The notes under the pieces were generated by a model, which saw only the letters and a program-made list of their open reading frames with translations, was not told the DNA's origin and made no database searches. From Pseudoxanthomonas sp. (GTDB lineage Bacteria > Pseudomonadota > Gammaproteobacteria > Xanthomonadales > Xanthomonadaceae): 64,000 nucleotides of DNA. Made by a program: the position numbers and the translations under genes. Numbering within the stretch: position 1 is the stretch's first letter; every line of letters begins with the position of its first letter. Positions 49,101-58,063 of this stretch are shown here, in pieces. The DNA is taken from positions 124,001-188,000 of the forward strand of contig NZ_PKDG01000008.1 of NCBI RefSeq assembly GCF_002863005.1, in the 5' to 3' direction.

Positions 49101-49311
49101 GGCCGTCCTCGAGGATCTGGGTGATGCGCGTCTCGACCACCGCGGCCGACGCACCCGGGTAGTTCACTTCCACCGACACGATCGGCGGATCGATGTTGGG
49201 CAGTTCGCGCAGGGTCAGGCGCAGGAACGACATCACGCCCAGCACGACCAGCAGCAGGCTGACCACCACTGCGAAGACGGGGCGCTTGATCGACAGATCG
49301 GAGAGCTTCAT
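46177..49311 (-). CDS. RND efflux transporter, HAE1-type inner-membrane pump
   Basis: A 1,044-residue pump with the RND layout: one membrane helix (KRPVFAVVVSLLLVVLGVMS), a large periplasmic porter loop, five helices, a second loop and more helices. The proton-relay aspartates stand in LCIGLVVDDAIVVLENVQRR, and the usual MSSKL and LIGLAAKNGILIVEFANQLR segments are present. It resembles drug-exporting MexK/VexF-like members more than metal pumps. The membrane-fusion partner is directly upstream; no outer-membrane channel gene is in the cluster. Confidence 0.93.
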   Translation of the reverse strand: MKLSDLSIKRPVFAVVVSLLLVVLGVMSFLRLTLRELPNIDPPIVSVEVNYPGASAAVVETRITQILEDGLSGIEGIKTIQSSSRNGRADVTIEFNLSRDIEAAANDVRDRVSRVMNRLPEEADPPQISKVEADADVIIWLNMRSTVMDTMELTDYADRYVLDRLSALDGVARVQLGGGQRYAMRIWLDREAMAARGVTTGDVETALRAQNVELPAGRIESQTRDFTLRVERGYQRPEQFAQLPLRKGADGYVVRLGDVAKVELGAEERRSYLRSNAVPNVGLGIVRTSTANALDVARAARAEAEVIQQTLPEGTEIFIAFDSTTFIEASIERVYWTLGEAMVLVFLVIWLFLGSLRAALIPAVTVPVCLVSAFIALYAFGFSINLLTLLALVLCIGLVVDDAIVVLENVQRRADLGEPALVAARRGTAQVAFAVIATTAVLVAVFLPVGFMEGNTGRLFRELSVALAAAVAISAFVALTLTPMMSSKLVRPHTEPRGLNAWTNRTLTRVSNGYGRHVERLVAMRGKRILGLVLLAMALCGVAVVVLGLRVPSELAPAEDRGRFFVMVDGPEGAGFDYMVNQMQQVERIVMGQVGGDKPIERANSRVPRGFGGSEDMHTGQVIVFLQDWHEREATTDDVVNGLRAELSKLPGVQARANVAGGLVGSRGQRYQLVLGGPDYAELAQWRDRILQRMESNPGIQDPDSDYKETRPQMRVNIDRDRAADLGVPVQEIGRTLETMMGSRQVTTYVDNGEEYDVMLQAGRENRANTEDLANTYVRGTDGALVPLSNLVTLSEIAEPGTFNRFNRLRAITISAGLAPGYTMGEALEWTRQAVAEELPDYAQIDWKGESREYQEAGGAILLTFTLALLIVYLVLAAQFESFIHPLIIMLTVPLAVLGALIGLWVTGGTLNLFSQIGIVMLIGLAAKNGILIVEFANQLRDDGASVAQAIAESARVRLRPILMTSVATVMGAVPLVLAGGPGSASRATIGVVVIFGVTFSTLLSLYVVPAFYALLAPFTRSPEAVAHELSKLEAETPSVGGHG

Positions 49312-49316
49312 GGCGC

Positions 49317-50417
49317 TCAGCCCTTGCCGTCGGCGGCGGGCGCGTCCTGCTTCGGCGGCGCGGCCGGCGTGGCATCGGCCACCTTCACGCCGGGGCGCAG
49401 CTTGCCGGTGCCGTCGATGACGATGCGGTCACCCGCGGCGACGCCTTTCAGGATCTCGACGCGACCGTCGCGGCGCACGCCAGCGGTGATCGGTGCCTGT
49501 TCGACGCTGCCATCCGCCTTGACGCGGTAGACGAACGAGTCGCGTCCCACCTGCACCACCGCGATCTCGGGAATCACCAGCGCCTGCCGCTCGGGACGGA
49601 ACAGGCGCACGTCGAGCAGCATGCCGGGACGCAGCCTGCGGTCCTCATTGGCGAAGACCGCGCGAACGGTGACGGCGCGGGTGGCCGGATCGATGCGCGC
49701 GTCGACGGTTTCGACCTGGCCCTCGAACGACACGCCGGGGTACGCCGTGGCCGTCGCCGTCACTGCATTGCCCGGTTCGACCGAGGCCAGCGCGGCTTCC
49801 GGCAACTGGAAGTCGACGTACATGCGCGAGAGGTCGTCGAGCGTGGCGATGGTGCTATTGGCCGTGATCAGCGAACCGGGGCTGACCTGGCGGATACCGA
49901 GGACGCCGGCAAACGGTGCGCGCACGCTGCGGTCGCTGATGTCGGCACGCGCCTGGCGCACGCGGGCGGCGGCGGCATCGCGCAGGGCCAGCTGGGTATC
50001 GAGTTGCGAGCGCGCGATCAGTTGCTGGTCGGCCAGCTCCTTCTGCCGGCGATACAGGCGGTCCGCTTCGGCGAAGGTCGCCTCGGACTGCACCAGCGCG
50101 GCCTGTGCCGCGTCGCCCTTCAGCGTGACCAGCGTCTGCCCGGCCTTGACCTGCTGGCCGCTCTCGAAATGCACGTCCTGCACGATCTCGCTGACCTTCG
50201 CGGTCAGGGTGACGGATTCGCGCGCTTTCGCCGTGCCGAGTGCCTGCAGGGTGTCGCTCCAGGCGCCCGATTGCACGACCTGGGTGGTGACCGGGATCGG
50301 ACGCTCGCCCGCATTGCCCTTGGCCTTCGCCTGTCCGTCCTCGCCACCACCGCACGCGGCAAGCAGCAGCAGGGGCAGCGCGACCAGCAGGGCGCGGGGA
50401 GCGGATCGGTTGAGCAT
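49317..50417 (-). CDS. RND periplasmic adaptor (membrane fusion) lipoprotein
   Basis: The adaptor bridges the pump to an outer-membrane channel. The 366-residue protein has a signal peptide with lipobox LLAAC, then biotinyl-lipoyl-like halves (FESGQQVKAGQTLVTLKGD and VRAPFAGVLGIRQVSPGS) flanking an alpha-hairpin, then beta-barrel segments (ALASVEPGNAVTATATAYPG). The ATG at 50417 is preferred because GGGAAG lies six bases upstream. It ends five bases before the pump gene, a clear operon. Confidence 0.92.
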   Translation of the reverse strand: MLNRSAPRALLVALPLLLLAACGGGEDGQAKAKGNAGERPIPVTTQVVQSGAWSDTLQALGTAKARESVTLTAKVSEIVQDVHFESGQQVKAGQTLVTLKGDAAQAALVQSEATFAEADRLYRRQKELADQQLIARSQLDTQLALRDAAAARVRQARADISDRSVRAPFAGVLGIRQVSPGSLITANSTIATLDDLSRMYVDFQLPEAALASVEPGNAVTATATAYPGVSFEGQVETVDARIDPATRAVTVRAVFANEDRRLRPGMLLDVRLFRPERQALVIPEIAVVQVGRDSFVYRVKADGSVEQAPITAGVRRDGRVEILKGVAAGDRIVIDGTGKLRPGVKVADATPAAPPKQDAPAADGKG

Positions 50418-50582
50418 GGAACTTCCCGTAATCATCGTTATCTACGCAAGTCTACCGGCCCTACGTGACGCGAGGCGCGACAGATGCGGTAGTCGGTGCG
50501 GGAAACGCGCCGAAGGGCGGGCGGTGCACACACCCGACCATGACCAATGACCCTTGCCGGCCACGGAGGGCCGACGGCCGGG

Positions 50583-52457
50583 CTACTCCAGACCCAGCGT
50601 CGCCAGCACCTGCAACGCGAGCGCCTCGGGGTCGTGCTCGCCTGCATGCAGATGTATGTCGGGGCGTTCGGGCGCTTCGTACGGGGAATCGATGCCGGTG
50701 AAGTTGGGAATCAGGCCGGCACGCGCCTTCCTGTACAGACCCTTCACATCGCGCGCTTCCGCCAGCGCCAGCGGCACATCGACGAACACCTCGACGAACT
50801 CCCCCTCGTCGAACCGCTCGCGCGCCATGCGCCGTTCCGCGCGGAACGGCGAAATGAAGCTGACCAGCACGATCAGCCCGGCGTCGGTCATCAGCTTCGC
50901 CACCTCCGACACGCGACGGATGTTCTCCACGCGGTCCTCGTCGGTGAAGCCGAGGTCGCGGTTCAGGCCGTGGCGCACGTTGTCGCCGTCGAGCAGGAAG
51001 CTGTGGTAACCCAGCGCATGCAGGCGCTTGTCCACCAGGTTGGCGATGGTCGACTTGCCCGCGCCGGACAGGCCGGTGAACCAGAGCACCTTCGGCACCT
51101 GGCCTTTCTGGCGCGCACGCGCGGCCTTGTCCACGTCGACGTGCTGCCAGTGCACGTTGCCGGCGCGGCGCAGGGCGAAGTCCAGCGTGCCGGCACCGGC
51201 CGTCGCATTGTCGTAGCGGTCGATCAGGATGAAGCCGCCGAGTGCGCGGTTGCGCGCGTAGGCCTCGAAGGCGATCGGTTCGTCGAGGCTGAGATTGCAG
51301 TAGCCCACCTCGTTGAGCTCCAGCCGTTTCGCGGCCAGGTGCTCCTGGGTGTTCACGTCGATGCGGTGCTTGATCTCAGTGACCGTGGCCGACACGGTGC
51401 GCGCACCGATCTTCAGCAGGTAGGGCCGGCCCGGCAGCAGCGGCGCATCCGACATCCACAGCAGGTGGGCGGCGAACTGGTCCGCCACTTCGGGCGGGTC
51501 GCCGGCGGCGGCGATCACGTCGCCGCGGCTGATGTCGATCTCGTCGGCCAGGGTCAGCGTGACGGCCTGCCCGGCCGATGCCGACGCGACCTCGCCGTTG
51601 GCATCCAGCACCTGGGCAACGCGCGTACGGCGCGACGATGGCAGCACGACCACCTCGTCGCCGGGCTTCACCTGCCCTGCGGCGATCGTGCCGGCATAGC
51701 CGCGGAAGTTCTGGTGCGGGCGATTGACCCACTGCACCGGCAGGCGCAGGCCGTCGCCGCTTTCCTGTGCCTCCACCTGCACCTGCTCCAGGTGCTCCAG
51801 CAGTGCGGGACCGGCGTACCAGGGCGTGCGCGCCGAACGCGACGACAGGTTGTCGCCTTCCAGCGCCGACAGCGGGATGCAGGTGACCTCCGTGATGCCC
51901 AGGCGCTGCGCCAGCGCGCGGTAGTCGGCGGCGATGCGCGCGAACACCGCTTCGTCGAAGCCCACCAGGTCCATCTTGTTCACCGCCAGCACCACGTGGC
52001 GGATGCCGAGCAGCGAGACGATGTAGCTGTGCCGATGGGTCTGGGTCAGCAGGCCCTTGCGCGCATCCACCAGCACCACGGCCAGGTCCGCGGTGGACGC
52101 GCCGGTGGCCATGTTGCGGGTGTACTGCTCGTGGCCCGGGCAGTCGGCGACGATGAACTTGCGCTGGTCGGTGTCGAAGTAGCGGTAGGCCACGTCGATG
52201 GTGATGCCCTGCTCGCGCTCGGCGGCCAGGCCGTCCAGCAGCAGCGCGTAGTCGATGCGCTCGCCCTGGGTGCCGTGCTTGCGGCTGTCCTTCTCCAGTG
52301 CGGCCAATTGGTCGTCGAACAGCCGCTTGCTGTCGTACAGCAGGCGGCCGATCAAGGTGCTCTTGCCGTCGTCCACGCTGCCGCAGGTGATGAAGCGGAG
52401 CAGCGGCTTGGACTCGTGCTGCTTGAGGTAGCCGGCAATGTCGGTAGGGGCATTCAT
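50583..52457 (-). CDS. cysNC: Fused sulfate adenylyltransferase subunit 1/APS kinase CysNC
   Basis: The 624-residue protein joins CysN, a GTPase that drives ATP sulfurylase, to CysC, which phosphorylates APS to PAPS. The CysN part (to about residue 430) has G motifs [30 protein letters not shown] and NKMDLV. The CysC part has the P-loop [16 protein letters not shown] and [15 protein letters not shown]. Start and cysD stop share one base (TGATG). The fusion is common in xanthomonads. Downstream is the efflux adaptor on the same strand, but unrelated. Confidence 0.96.
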   Translation of the reverse strand: MNAPTDIAGYLKQHESKPLLRFITCGSVDDGKSTLIGRLLYDSKRLFDDQLAALEKDSRKHGTQGERIDYALLLDGLAAEREQGITIDVAYRYFDTDQRKFIVADCPGHEQYTRNMATGASTADLAVVLVDARKGLLTQTHRHSYIVSLLGIRHVVLAVNKMDLVGFDEAVFARIAADYRALAQRLGITEVTCIPLSALEGDNLSSRSARTPWYAGPALLEHLEQVQVEAQESGDGLRLPVQWVNRPHQNFRGYAGTIAAGQVKPGDEVVVLPSSRRTRVAQVLDANGEVASASAGQAVTLTLADEIDISRGDVIAAAGDPPEVADQFAAHLLWMSDAPLLPGRPYLLKIGARTVSATVTEIKHRIDVNTQEHLAAKRLELNEVGYCNLSLDEPIAFEAYARNRALGGFILIDRYDNATAGAGTLDFALRRAGNVHWQHVDVDKAARARQKGQVPKVLWFTGLSGAGKSTIANLVDKRLHALGYHSFLLDGDNVRHGLNRDLGFTDEDRVENIRRVSEVAKLMTDAGLIVLVSFISPFRAERRMARERFDEGEFVEVFVDVPLALAEARDVKGLYRKARAGLIPNFTGIDSPYEAPERPDIHLHAGEHDPEALALQVLATLGLE

Positions 52458-53368
52458 CAGAAATAGCCCTCCAGCTTCTTCTTCTCCATCGACGCGCCCG
52501 GATCGTGGTCGATCACCCGGCCCTGGCGCTCGGAGCTGGTGGTGACGAGCATCTCGGCGATGATCTTCTCCAGCGAGTCGGCCTCGGACTCGATCGCGCC
52601 GGTCAGCGGATAGCAGCCCAGCGTGCGGAAGCGCACCCGCCGCTGCTGCGGCACTTCGCCCTCGTGCAGCGGCAGGCGGTCGTCGTCGACCATCAGCAGC
52701 GCGCCGTCGCGTTCGACGACCGATCGCTCGGCTGCGAAGTACAGCGGCACGACCGGGATGTTCTCGCGATAAATGTAGAGCCAGATGTCCAGCTCGGTCC
52801 AGTTCGACAGCGGGAACACGCGCACGCTCTCGCCGGTGTTGATGCGGGCGTTGTAGAGGTTCCACAGCTCCGGTCGCTGGTTCTTCGGGTCCCAGCGGTG
52901 CTTGTCGTTGCGGAACGAGAACACGCGTTCCTTGGCGCGCGACTTCTCCTCGTCGCGGCGCGCACCGCCGATGGCCGCGTCGAAGCGGTAGTGGTCCAGC
53001 GCCTGTTTCAGGCCCTGGGTCTTCATCACGTCGGTGTGGACGGTGGCGCCGTGGGTGATCGGGCCGATGTCGCGGGCGATGCCATCCGGATTGATGTGCA
53101 CGCGCAGGTCCACGCCGGTCTCGGCGGCGCGCAGGTCGCGGAAGGCGATCATCTCGCGGAACTTCCAGCGCGTGTCCACGTGCAGCAGCGGGATCGGCGG
53201 CCGGGCCGGGGCGAACGCCTTCAGCAGCAGGTGCAGCAGCACCGAGCTGTCCTTGCCCACCGAATACAGCAGCACCGGATTGCGGAACTCGGCGGCGACC
53301 TCCCTGAGGATGTGGATGCTTTCCGCTTCCAGGCGGTCGAGGTGGGACAGGTGGTGTACGGCGGTCAT
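52457..53368 (-). CDS. cysD: Sulfate adenylyltransferase subunit 2 CysD
   Basis: CysD is the catalytic ATP sulfurylase subunit that makes APS from sulfate and ATP. The 303-residue protein carries the PP-loop [27 protein letters not shown], and [20 protein letters not shown], and ends KKKLEGYF as in other CysD proteins. It is divergent from cysJ over a 202-base gap that should contain regulated promoters for both. Confidence 0.97.
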   Translation of the reverse strand: MTAVHHLSHLDRLEAESIHILREVAAEFRNPVLLYSVGKDSSVLLHLLLKAFAPARPPIPLLHVDTRWKFREMIAFRDLRAAETGVDLRVHINPDGIARDIGPITHGATVHTDVMKTQGLKQALDHYRFDAAIGGARRDEEKSRAKERVFSFRNDKHRWDPKNQRPELWNLYNARINTGESVRVFPLSNWTELDIWLYIYRENIPVVPLYFAAERSVVERDGALLMVDDDRLPLHEGEVPQQRRVRFRTLGCYPLTGAIESEADSLEKIIAEMLVTTSSERQGRVIDHDPGASMEKKKLEGYF

Positions 53369-53472
53369 CGAGGGGTGCGGCAGGGCTGGAATCCGGACGC
53401 GCTAGCCTAGCAGGGCTTCGCGTGATCGCCGGGAGGGCCGCCAGTATTCGGCCGCGGGCTCATGCCGGCGAA

Positions 53473-53499
53473 ATAAGCGGGGGACATAAGCCCATAACC
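53473..53499. promoter_or_regulatory. AT-rich repeats in cysD-cysJ control region
   Basis: Within an otherwise GC-rich 202-base divergent gap, ATAAGC occurs at 53473-53478 and 53486-53491 and ATAACC at 53494-53499. They are possible contacts for CysB, whose gene is also in this window. CysB sites have a loose consensus, so this assignment is tentative. TAACAT at 53532-53537 is a possible -10 for cysJ. Confidence 0.35.
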
Positions 53500-53570
53500 A
53501 GGCGTCCTTTCTGCCCGGGGGAACGGGTTCCTAACATCGACCGTCCCAGTCGCGCCCGTGGGCCACGCCG

Positions 53571-55436
53571 ATGTCCGCCACCCAGCCAGTCCTCGCCCCC
53601 ATCCCCCTCGCGGAGGAGCGGCGGGCGCTGCTGGCCCAGGCGGTAGCCGGCCTGGATGGCGCGAGCCTGTGGTGGATCTCCGGCTACACCGCTGGATTGG
53701 CGCAGGCCCAACTGGCGCCGCAGGCCTCGCCGACCACGTTGCCGAAAGCGATCGCCCCGGCCACCGGTGCGCAGGCCGCGCAGCGCCTGACCATCGTCTA
53801 TGGCAGTCAGACCGGCAACGCCCGCCGTGCCGCCGAGGCGTTGTCCCAACAGGCCGAAGCCGCCGGACTGTCGGTCCGCCTGCTGCGCGCCGACGCTTAC
53901 CCGCAGCGCGAACTGGCCAGCGAGCGCCTTCTCTATGTCGTCATCAGCACGCAGGGCGAAGGCGACCCGCCGGACGACAGCATCGGCCTGGTCGAATTCC
54001 TGCGCGGCAAGCGTGCGCCCAAGCTGCCGGAACTGAAGTACGCCGTGCTCGGCCTGGGCGATTCCAGCTATGCCGACTTCTGCGGCATCGCGTCGCGGCT
54101 GGATGCGCGCCTGGCCGAACTCGGCGGCAGCCGGCTGTTCGCCGCGGGCCTGGCCGACCTCGACATCGACACCGTCGCCACGCCGTGGCGCGAGCAGGCC
54201 CTGGCCCACGCCCGCGACCTGCTGAAGGCACCGGCGACGGCCACCACCCCGTTGGCGACCGTCACCCCGCTGCGCCCGGGTCACGCCGCCGCGTGGTCGC
54301 ACGAGCACCCGTTCCCGGCCGAGCTGCTGCTCAACCAGCGCATCAGCGGCCGTGATTTCAAGGGACCGCGCTTCGGCCAGCACGGCGCTGCCCACAAGGA
54401 CGTGCGCCATATCGAACTGTCGCTGGACGGCAGCGGTCTGCAGTATGAGCCCGGCGATGCGCTGGGCATTCGCCATCGCAATCCTTCCGCACTCGTCGAT
54501 GCGGTGCTCGATGCGCTGCACCTGGATGGCAGCGCCGCTGTCAGCGAAGGCAGCGACACACTGCCGCTGCGTGAGTGGCTGGCCGCGCGCCGCGAACTGA
54601 CCCGGCTGTCGCGCCCGTTCCTGGCCACGCATGCGGCGCATGCCCAGGCGGACGAGCTCAACGCGCTGCTCGCACCCGCACAGAACGCCGCGCTGGCGCA
54701 GCTGTCCAACACGCACCAGCTGATCGACGTGCTGCGTCGCTGGCCCGCCGACTGGAGCGCGCAGGAGCTGGTCGCTGCGCTGCGCCCGCTCGCGCCGCGC
54801 CTGTACTCGATCGCCTCCAGCCGCAAGCGCGTCGGCGAGGAAGCGCACTTGACCGTCGACGTGCTGGGCTACGAAGCCTTCGGCCACGCGCATGGTGGCG
54901 CGGCCAGCGGTTTCCTGGCGGCGCTGGACGAAGGCGACCAGGTACCGGTGTACATCGAGGGCAACGAGCGCTTCCGCGTGCCGGCCGACGGCAGCCGCGA
55001 CATCCTGATGATCGGTCCGGGCACCGGCGTGGCGCCGTTCCGTGGCTTCGTGCAGGAGCGTGCGGAGACCGGTGCGCGCGGCCGCAACTGGCTGTTCTTC
55101 GGCGCCCCGCACTTCAACCACGGCTTCTTCTACCAGAGCGAGTGGCAGGACGCGCTGCGCAGCGGCGAACTGCACCGCCTGGACCTGGCGTTCTCGCGCG
55201 ACCAGGCGCGCAAGATCTATGTGCAGGACCGCCTGCGCGAGCGCGGCCGCGAGGTCTACGACTGGCTGCAGAACGGCGCGCACCTGTACGTCTGCGGCGC
55301 CATAGGCATGGGCAAGGACGTGCATGCCGCGCTGCAGGCCATCGTGGCCGAGCACGGCGGGCTGGATGAGGATTCGGCGCGCGAGTACCTGGTGAACCTG
55401 CAGACGGAGGGGCGCTACGGGCGCGACGTGTACTGA
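53571..55436 (+). CDS. cysJ: Sulfite reductase flavoprotein alpha subunit CysJ
   Basis: CysJ passes electrons from NADPH through FAD and FMN to CysI. The 621-residue protein has an FMN-binding flavodoxin domain (IVYGSQTGNARRAAEAL, STQGEGDPPDDS, GLGDSSYADFC), then the FAD domain (PRLYSIASSRKRVGEE) and the NADPH domain (IGPGTGVAPFRGFVQER, FFGAPHFNHGFFYQSEW), and ends GRYGRDVY as E. coli CysJ does. It heads the plus-strand cysJIH group. Confidence 0.97.
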   Translation: MSATQPVLAPIPLAEERRALLAQAVAGLDGASLWWISGYTAGLAQAQLAPQASPTTLPKAIAPATGAQAAQRLTIVYGSQTGNARRAAEALSQQAEAAGLSVRLLRADAYPQRELASERLLYVVISTQGEGDPPDDSIGLVEFLRGKRAPKLPELKYAVLGLGDSSYADFCGIASRLDARLAELGGSRLFAAGLADLDIDTVATPWREQALAHARDLLKAPATATTPLATVTPLRPGHAAAWSHEHPFPAELLLNQRISGRDFKGPRFGQHGAAHKDVRHIELSLDGSGLQYEPGDALGIRHRNPSALVDAVLDALHLDGSAAVSEGSDTLPLREWLAARRELTRLSRPFLATHAAHAQADELNALLAPAQNAALAQLSNTHQLIDVLRRWPADWSAQELVAALRPLAPRLYSIASSRKRVGEEAHLTVDVLGYEAFGHAHGGAASGFLAALDEGDQVPVYIEGNERFRVPADGSRDILMIGPGTGVAPFRGFVQERAETGARGRNWLFFGAPHFNHGFFYQSEWQDALRSGELHRLDLAFSRDQARKIYVQDRLRERGREVYDWLQNGAHLYVCGAIGMGKDVHAALQAIVAEHGGLDEDSAREYLVNLQTEGRYGRDVY

Positions 55437-55448
55437 CGACCCCGCCCT

Positions 55449-55509
55449 TGTAGGAGCGACGTGAGTCGCGACCTGCAACCTTCCGGTCGCGACTCACGTC
55501 GCTCCTACA
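55449..55509. repeat. REPIN between cysJ and cysI
   Basis: Inverted REP copies at 55449-55473 and 55485-55509, only 11 bases apart, both of the GTAGGAG...gtgag type. They fill almost all of the cysJ-cysI gap and would fold into one hairpin in the operon mRNA. The second copy ends 12 bases before the cysI ATG. Confidence 0.9.
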
Positions 55510-55521
55510 GTGAAACCGCCC

Positions 55522-57225
55522 ATGAGCAACCATTCCGTCGAAGACATCAAATCCGAGAGCCACCGCCTCCGCGGCAGCCTGCTCGACAGCCTGGCCGACC
55601 CGGTCACAGGCGCGCTGCGCGAATCGGACCAGACCCTGATCAAGTACCACGGCAGCTACCAGCAGGACGACCGCGACCTGCGCGACGAGCGGCGCCGGCA
55701 GAAGCTGGAGCCGGCCTACCAGTTCATGATCCGCACGCGCACGCCCGGCGGCGTGGTCACGCCGGAGCAGTGGCTGAAGCTGGACGCGATCGCCACGCAG
55801 TACGCCAACCACTCGCTGCGCATCACCACGCGGCAGGCGTTCCAGTACCACGGCGTCATCAAGCGCGAACTGAAAGCCACGATGCAGGCCATCAACGCCG
55901 CGTTGATCGACACGCTGGCCGCCTGCGGCGACGTCAACCGCAACGTGCTGGTCGCGGCCAATCCGCTGGAATCGCGCGCGCATGCCGAGGTGCAGGCCTG
56001 GGCGACGAAGCTGTCCGAGCACCTGCTGCCGAATACCCGCGCCTATTACGAGATCTGGCTGGACGAGGAACGCGTGGCCGGCAGCGGCGAGGAAGAGGAG
56101 CCCATCTACGGCGCCACCTACCTGCCGCGCAAGTTCAAGATCGGCTTCGCGGTGCCGCCCGTCAACGACGTGGACGTGTTCGCCAACGACCTCGGCTTCG
56201 TCGCCATCCTCGAGGACGGCGTGCTGGCCGGTTTCAACCTGGTGATCGGCGGCGGCATGGGTGCGACCCATGGCGATGCGGAGACCTATCCGCGCGTCGG
56301 CAACGTGGTCGGCTTCATCACGCCCGACCAGTTGCTCGATGTCGCCACGGCCGTCGTCACCACCCAGCGCGACCTCGGCAACCGCGAGCTGCGCAAGCGC
56401 GCGCGCTTCAAGTACACCATCGACGACCATGGTCTGGACAAGGTAGTCGGCGAGATCGAACGCCGCAGTGGCGTGGCCCTGCAGCCCGTGCGCGCCTTCC
56501 GCTTCGACCACAACGGCGACCGCTACGGCTGGGTGGAAGGCGAGGACGGGCGCTGGCACCTGACGCTGCACCTGTTCGCCGGCCGCATCGCCGACACCGC
56601 GCATGCGACCCACCTGACCGGCCTGCGCGAGATCGCCAACGTGCATCGGGGCGAGTTCCGGATGACGCCGAACCAGAACCTGGTCATCGCCGGCGTCCCC
56701 GCGGGCGAGCGCGAACGCATCGACGCACTGGCCAGGACGCACGGACTCGACGCCGGCCAGCGCCTGGGCACGGCCCTGCAGCGCGCGGCCGTGGCCTGCG
56801 TGTCGCTTCCCACGTGCGGCCTGGCGATGGCCGAAGCCGAACGCTACCTGCCCGGCTTCACCGACCGCCTGCAGCCGCTGCTGGAAAAGCACGGCCTGCG
56901 CGATGCGCCGATCCTGCTGCGCATCTCCGGGTGCCCGAACGGCTGCTCGCGTCCCTATCTCGCCGAGATCGCCCTCGTCGGCAAGGCGCCGGGCCGCTAC
57001 AACCTGATGCTCGGCGGCGACGCGCGCGGCCAGCGCCTCAACACGCTGTACCGCGAGAACATCGACGAAGCCGCGATCCTCGACACCCTCGACGGCCTGT
57101 TCGCGCGCTACGCCGGCGAACGCGCCGACGGCGAAGGCTTCGGCGACTTCCTCCACCGCAGCGGCGTGGTCGCCCTGCCGTCGTACCCCACCCACCGACA
57201 GATCGCACTGGAACTGCACGCATGA
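55522..57225 (+). CDS. cysI: Sulfite reductase hemoprotein beta subunit CysI
   Basis: CysI reduces sulfite to sulfide with siroheme coupled to a [4Fe-4S] cluster. The four cluster cysteines appear as CVSLPTC and CPNGCSRP. The protein has 567 residues and the two-fold ferredoxin-like repeats of the family, with [12 protein letters not shown] near residue 110. The ATG at 55522 ([18 protein letters not shown]) matches homologues; a GTG at 55510 is in frame. No clear Shine-Dalgarno sequence stands between the REPIN and the ATG. The siroheme maker CysG is encoded later in the window. Confidence 0.96.
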   Translation: MSNHSVEDIKSESHRLRGSLLDSLADPVTGALRESDQTLIKYHGSYQQDDRDLRDERRRQKLEPAYQFMIRTRTPGGVVTPEQWLKLDAIATQYANHSLRITTRQAFQYHGVIKRELKATMQAINAALIDTLAACGDVNRNVLVAANPLESRAHAEVQAWATKLSEHLLPNTRAYYEIWLDEERVAGSGEEEEPIYGATYLPRKFKIGFAVPPVNDVDVFANDLGFVAILEDGVLAGFNLVIGGGMGATHGDAETYPRVGNVVGFITPDQLLDVATAVVTTQRDLGNRELRKRARFKYTIDDHGLDKVVGEIERRSGVALQPVRAFRFDHNGDRYGWVEGEDGRWHLTLHLFAGRIADTAHATHLTGLREIANVHRGEFRMTPNQNLVIAGVPAGERERIDALARTHGLDAGQRLGTALQRAAVACVSLPTCGLAMAEAERYLPGFTDRLQPLLEKHGLRDAPILLRISGCPNGCSRPYLAEIALVGKAPGRYNLMLGGDARGQRLNTLYRENIDEAAILDTLDGLFARYAGERADGEGFGDFLHRSGVVALPSYPTHRQIALELHA

Positions 57226-57935
57226 GCGCCCCCGCCCTTTCCCTGGACACCGACCAGATCGCCGAGCACAACGCATGGCTGGAAACGCAGACGGCCGAAC
57301 AGCGCGTCGCCTGGGCACTCAAGCACGGCCCGGCGGAAGCGGCGATGTCCTCGAGCTTCGGTGCGCAGGCCGCGGTGCTGCTGCACATGGTGTCGCAGCA
57401 GAAGCCGGACGTGCCGGTGATCCTGATCGACACCGGCTACCTGTTCCCGGAGACCTACCGCTTCGCCGACGAACTGGTCGAGCGCCTGAAACTCAACCTG
57501 CAGGTCTTCCGTCCGCTGGTCAGCCGCGCCTGGATGGAAGCCCGCCATGGCCGCCTGTGGGAACAGGGCCTGGTCGGCATCGAGCAGTACAACAGCCTGC
57601 GCAAGGTGGAACCGATGAAGCGCGCGCTGAAGGACCTGGGCGTGGGCACCTGGTTCACCGGCCTGCGCCGCACGCAGTCGACCAGCCGTGCGAACGCGCC
57701 GGCGCTGCAACAGCGCGAGGCCCGCTGGAAGATCAACCCCATCGTCGACTGGACCGACCGCGATGTCTGGCAGTACATGAAGCAGCACGACCTGCCCTAC
57801 CACCCGCTGTGGGAACAGGGCTACGTCTCGATCGGCGACTTCCACACCACGCGCCGCTGGGAACCCGGCATGCGCGAGGAAGACACCCGCTTCAACGGCC
57901 TGAAGCGCGAGTGCGGCATCCACGTCGAGGTCTGA
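57222..57935 (+). CDS. cysH: Phosphoadenylyl-sulfate reductase CysH
   Basis: CysH reduces PAPS to sulfite with thioredoxin. The 237-residue protein has the PP-loop [50 protein letters not shown] and the C-terminal KRECGIHV with the catalytic cysteine. It lacks the extra paired cysteines of [4Fe-4S] APS reductases, which agrees with PAPS use and the presence of APS kinase (CysNC). The start overlaps the cysI stop (ATGA). Confidence 0.97.
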   Translation: MSAPALSLDTDQIAEHNAWLETQTAEQRVAWALKHGPAEAAMSSSFGAQAAVLLHMVSQQKPDVPVILIDTGYLFPETYRFADELVERLKLNLQVFRPLVSRAWMEARHGRLWEQGLVGIEQYNSLRKVEPMKRALKDLGVGTWFTGLRRTQSTSRANAPALQQREARWKINPIVDWTDRDVWQYMKQHDLPYHPLWEQGYVSIGDFHTTRRWEPGMREEDTRFNGLKRECGIHVEV

Positions 57936-58063
57936 TGGCGACGCCGATGGCCTGACGCTTTCGCGCCGGGCCAGCCCGGTTTCATCGCCGGATCGCCGGG
58001 TCCGTCGCGGCCCCCCTTCCCTCTGCGGATGACCCCGTTATCCTCCACGGCACTCCCAACGCC

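Noticed and set aside
46024-49530. 1,168-codon plus-strand frame opposite the RND pump
   Set aside because: Mirror frame of the pump gene with extreme His/Arg/Gln content and no motif.
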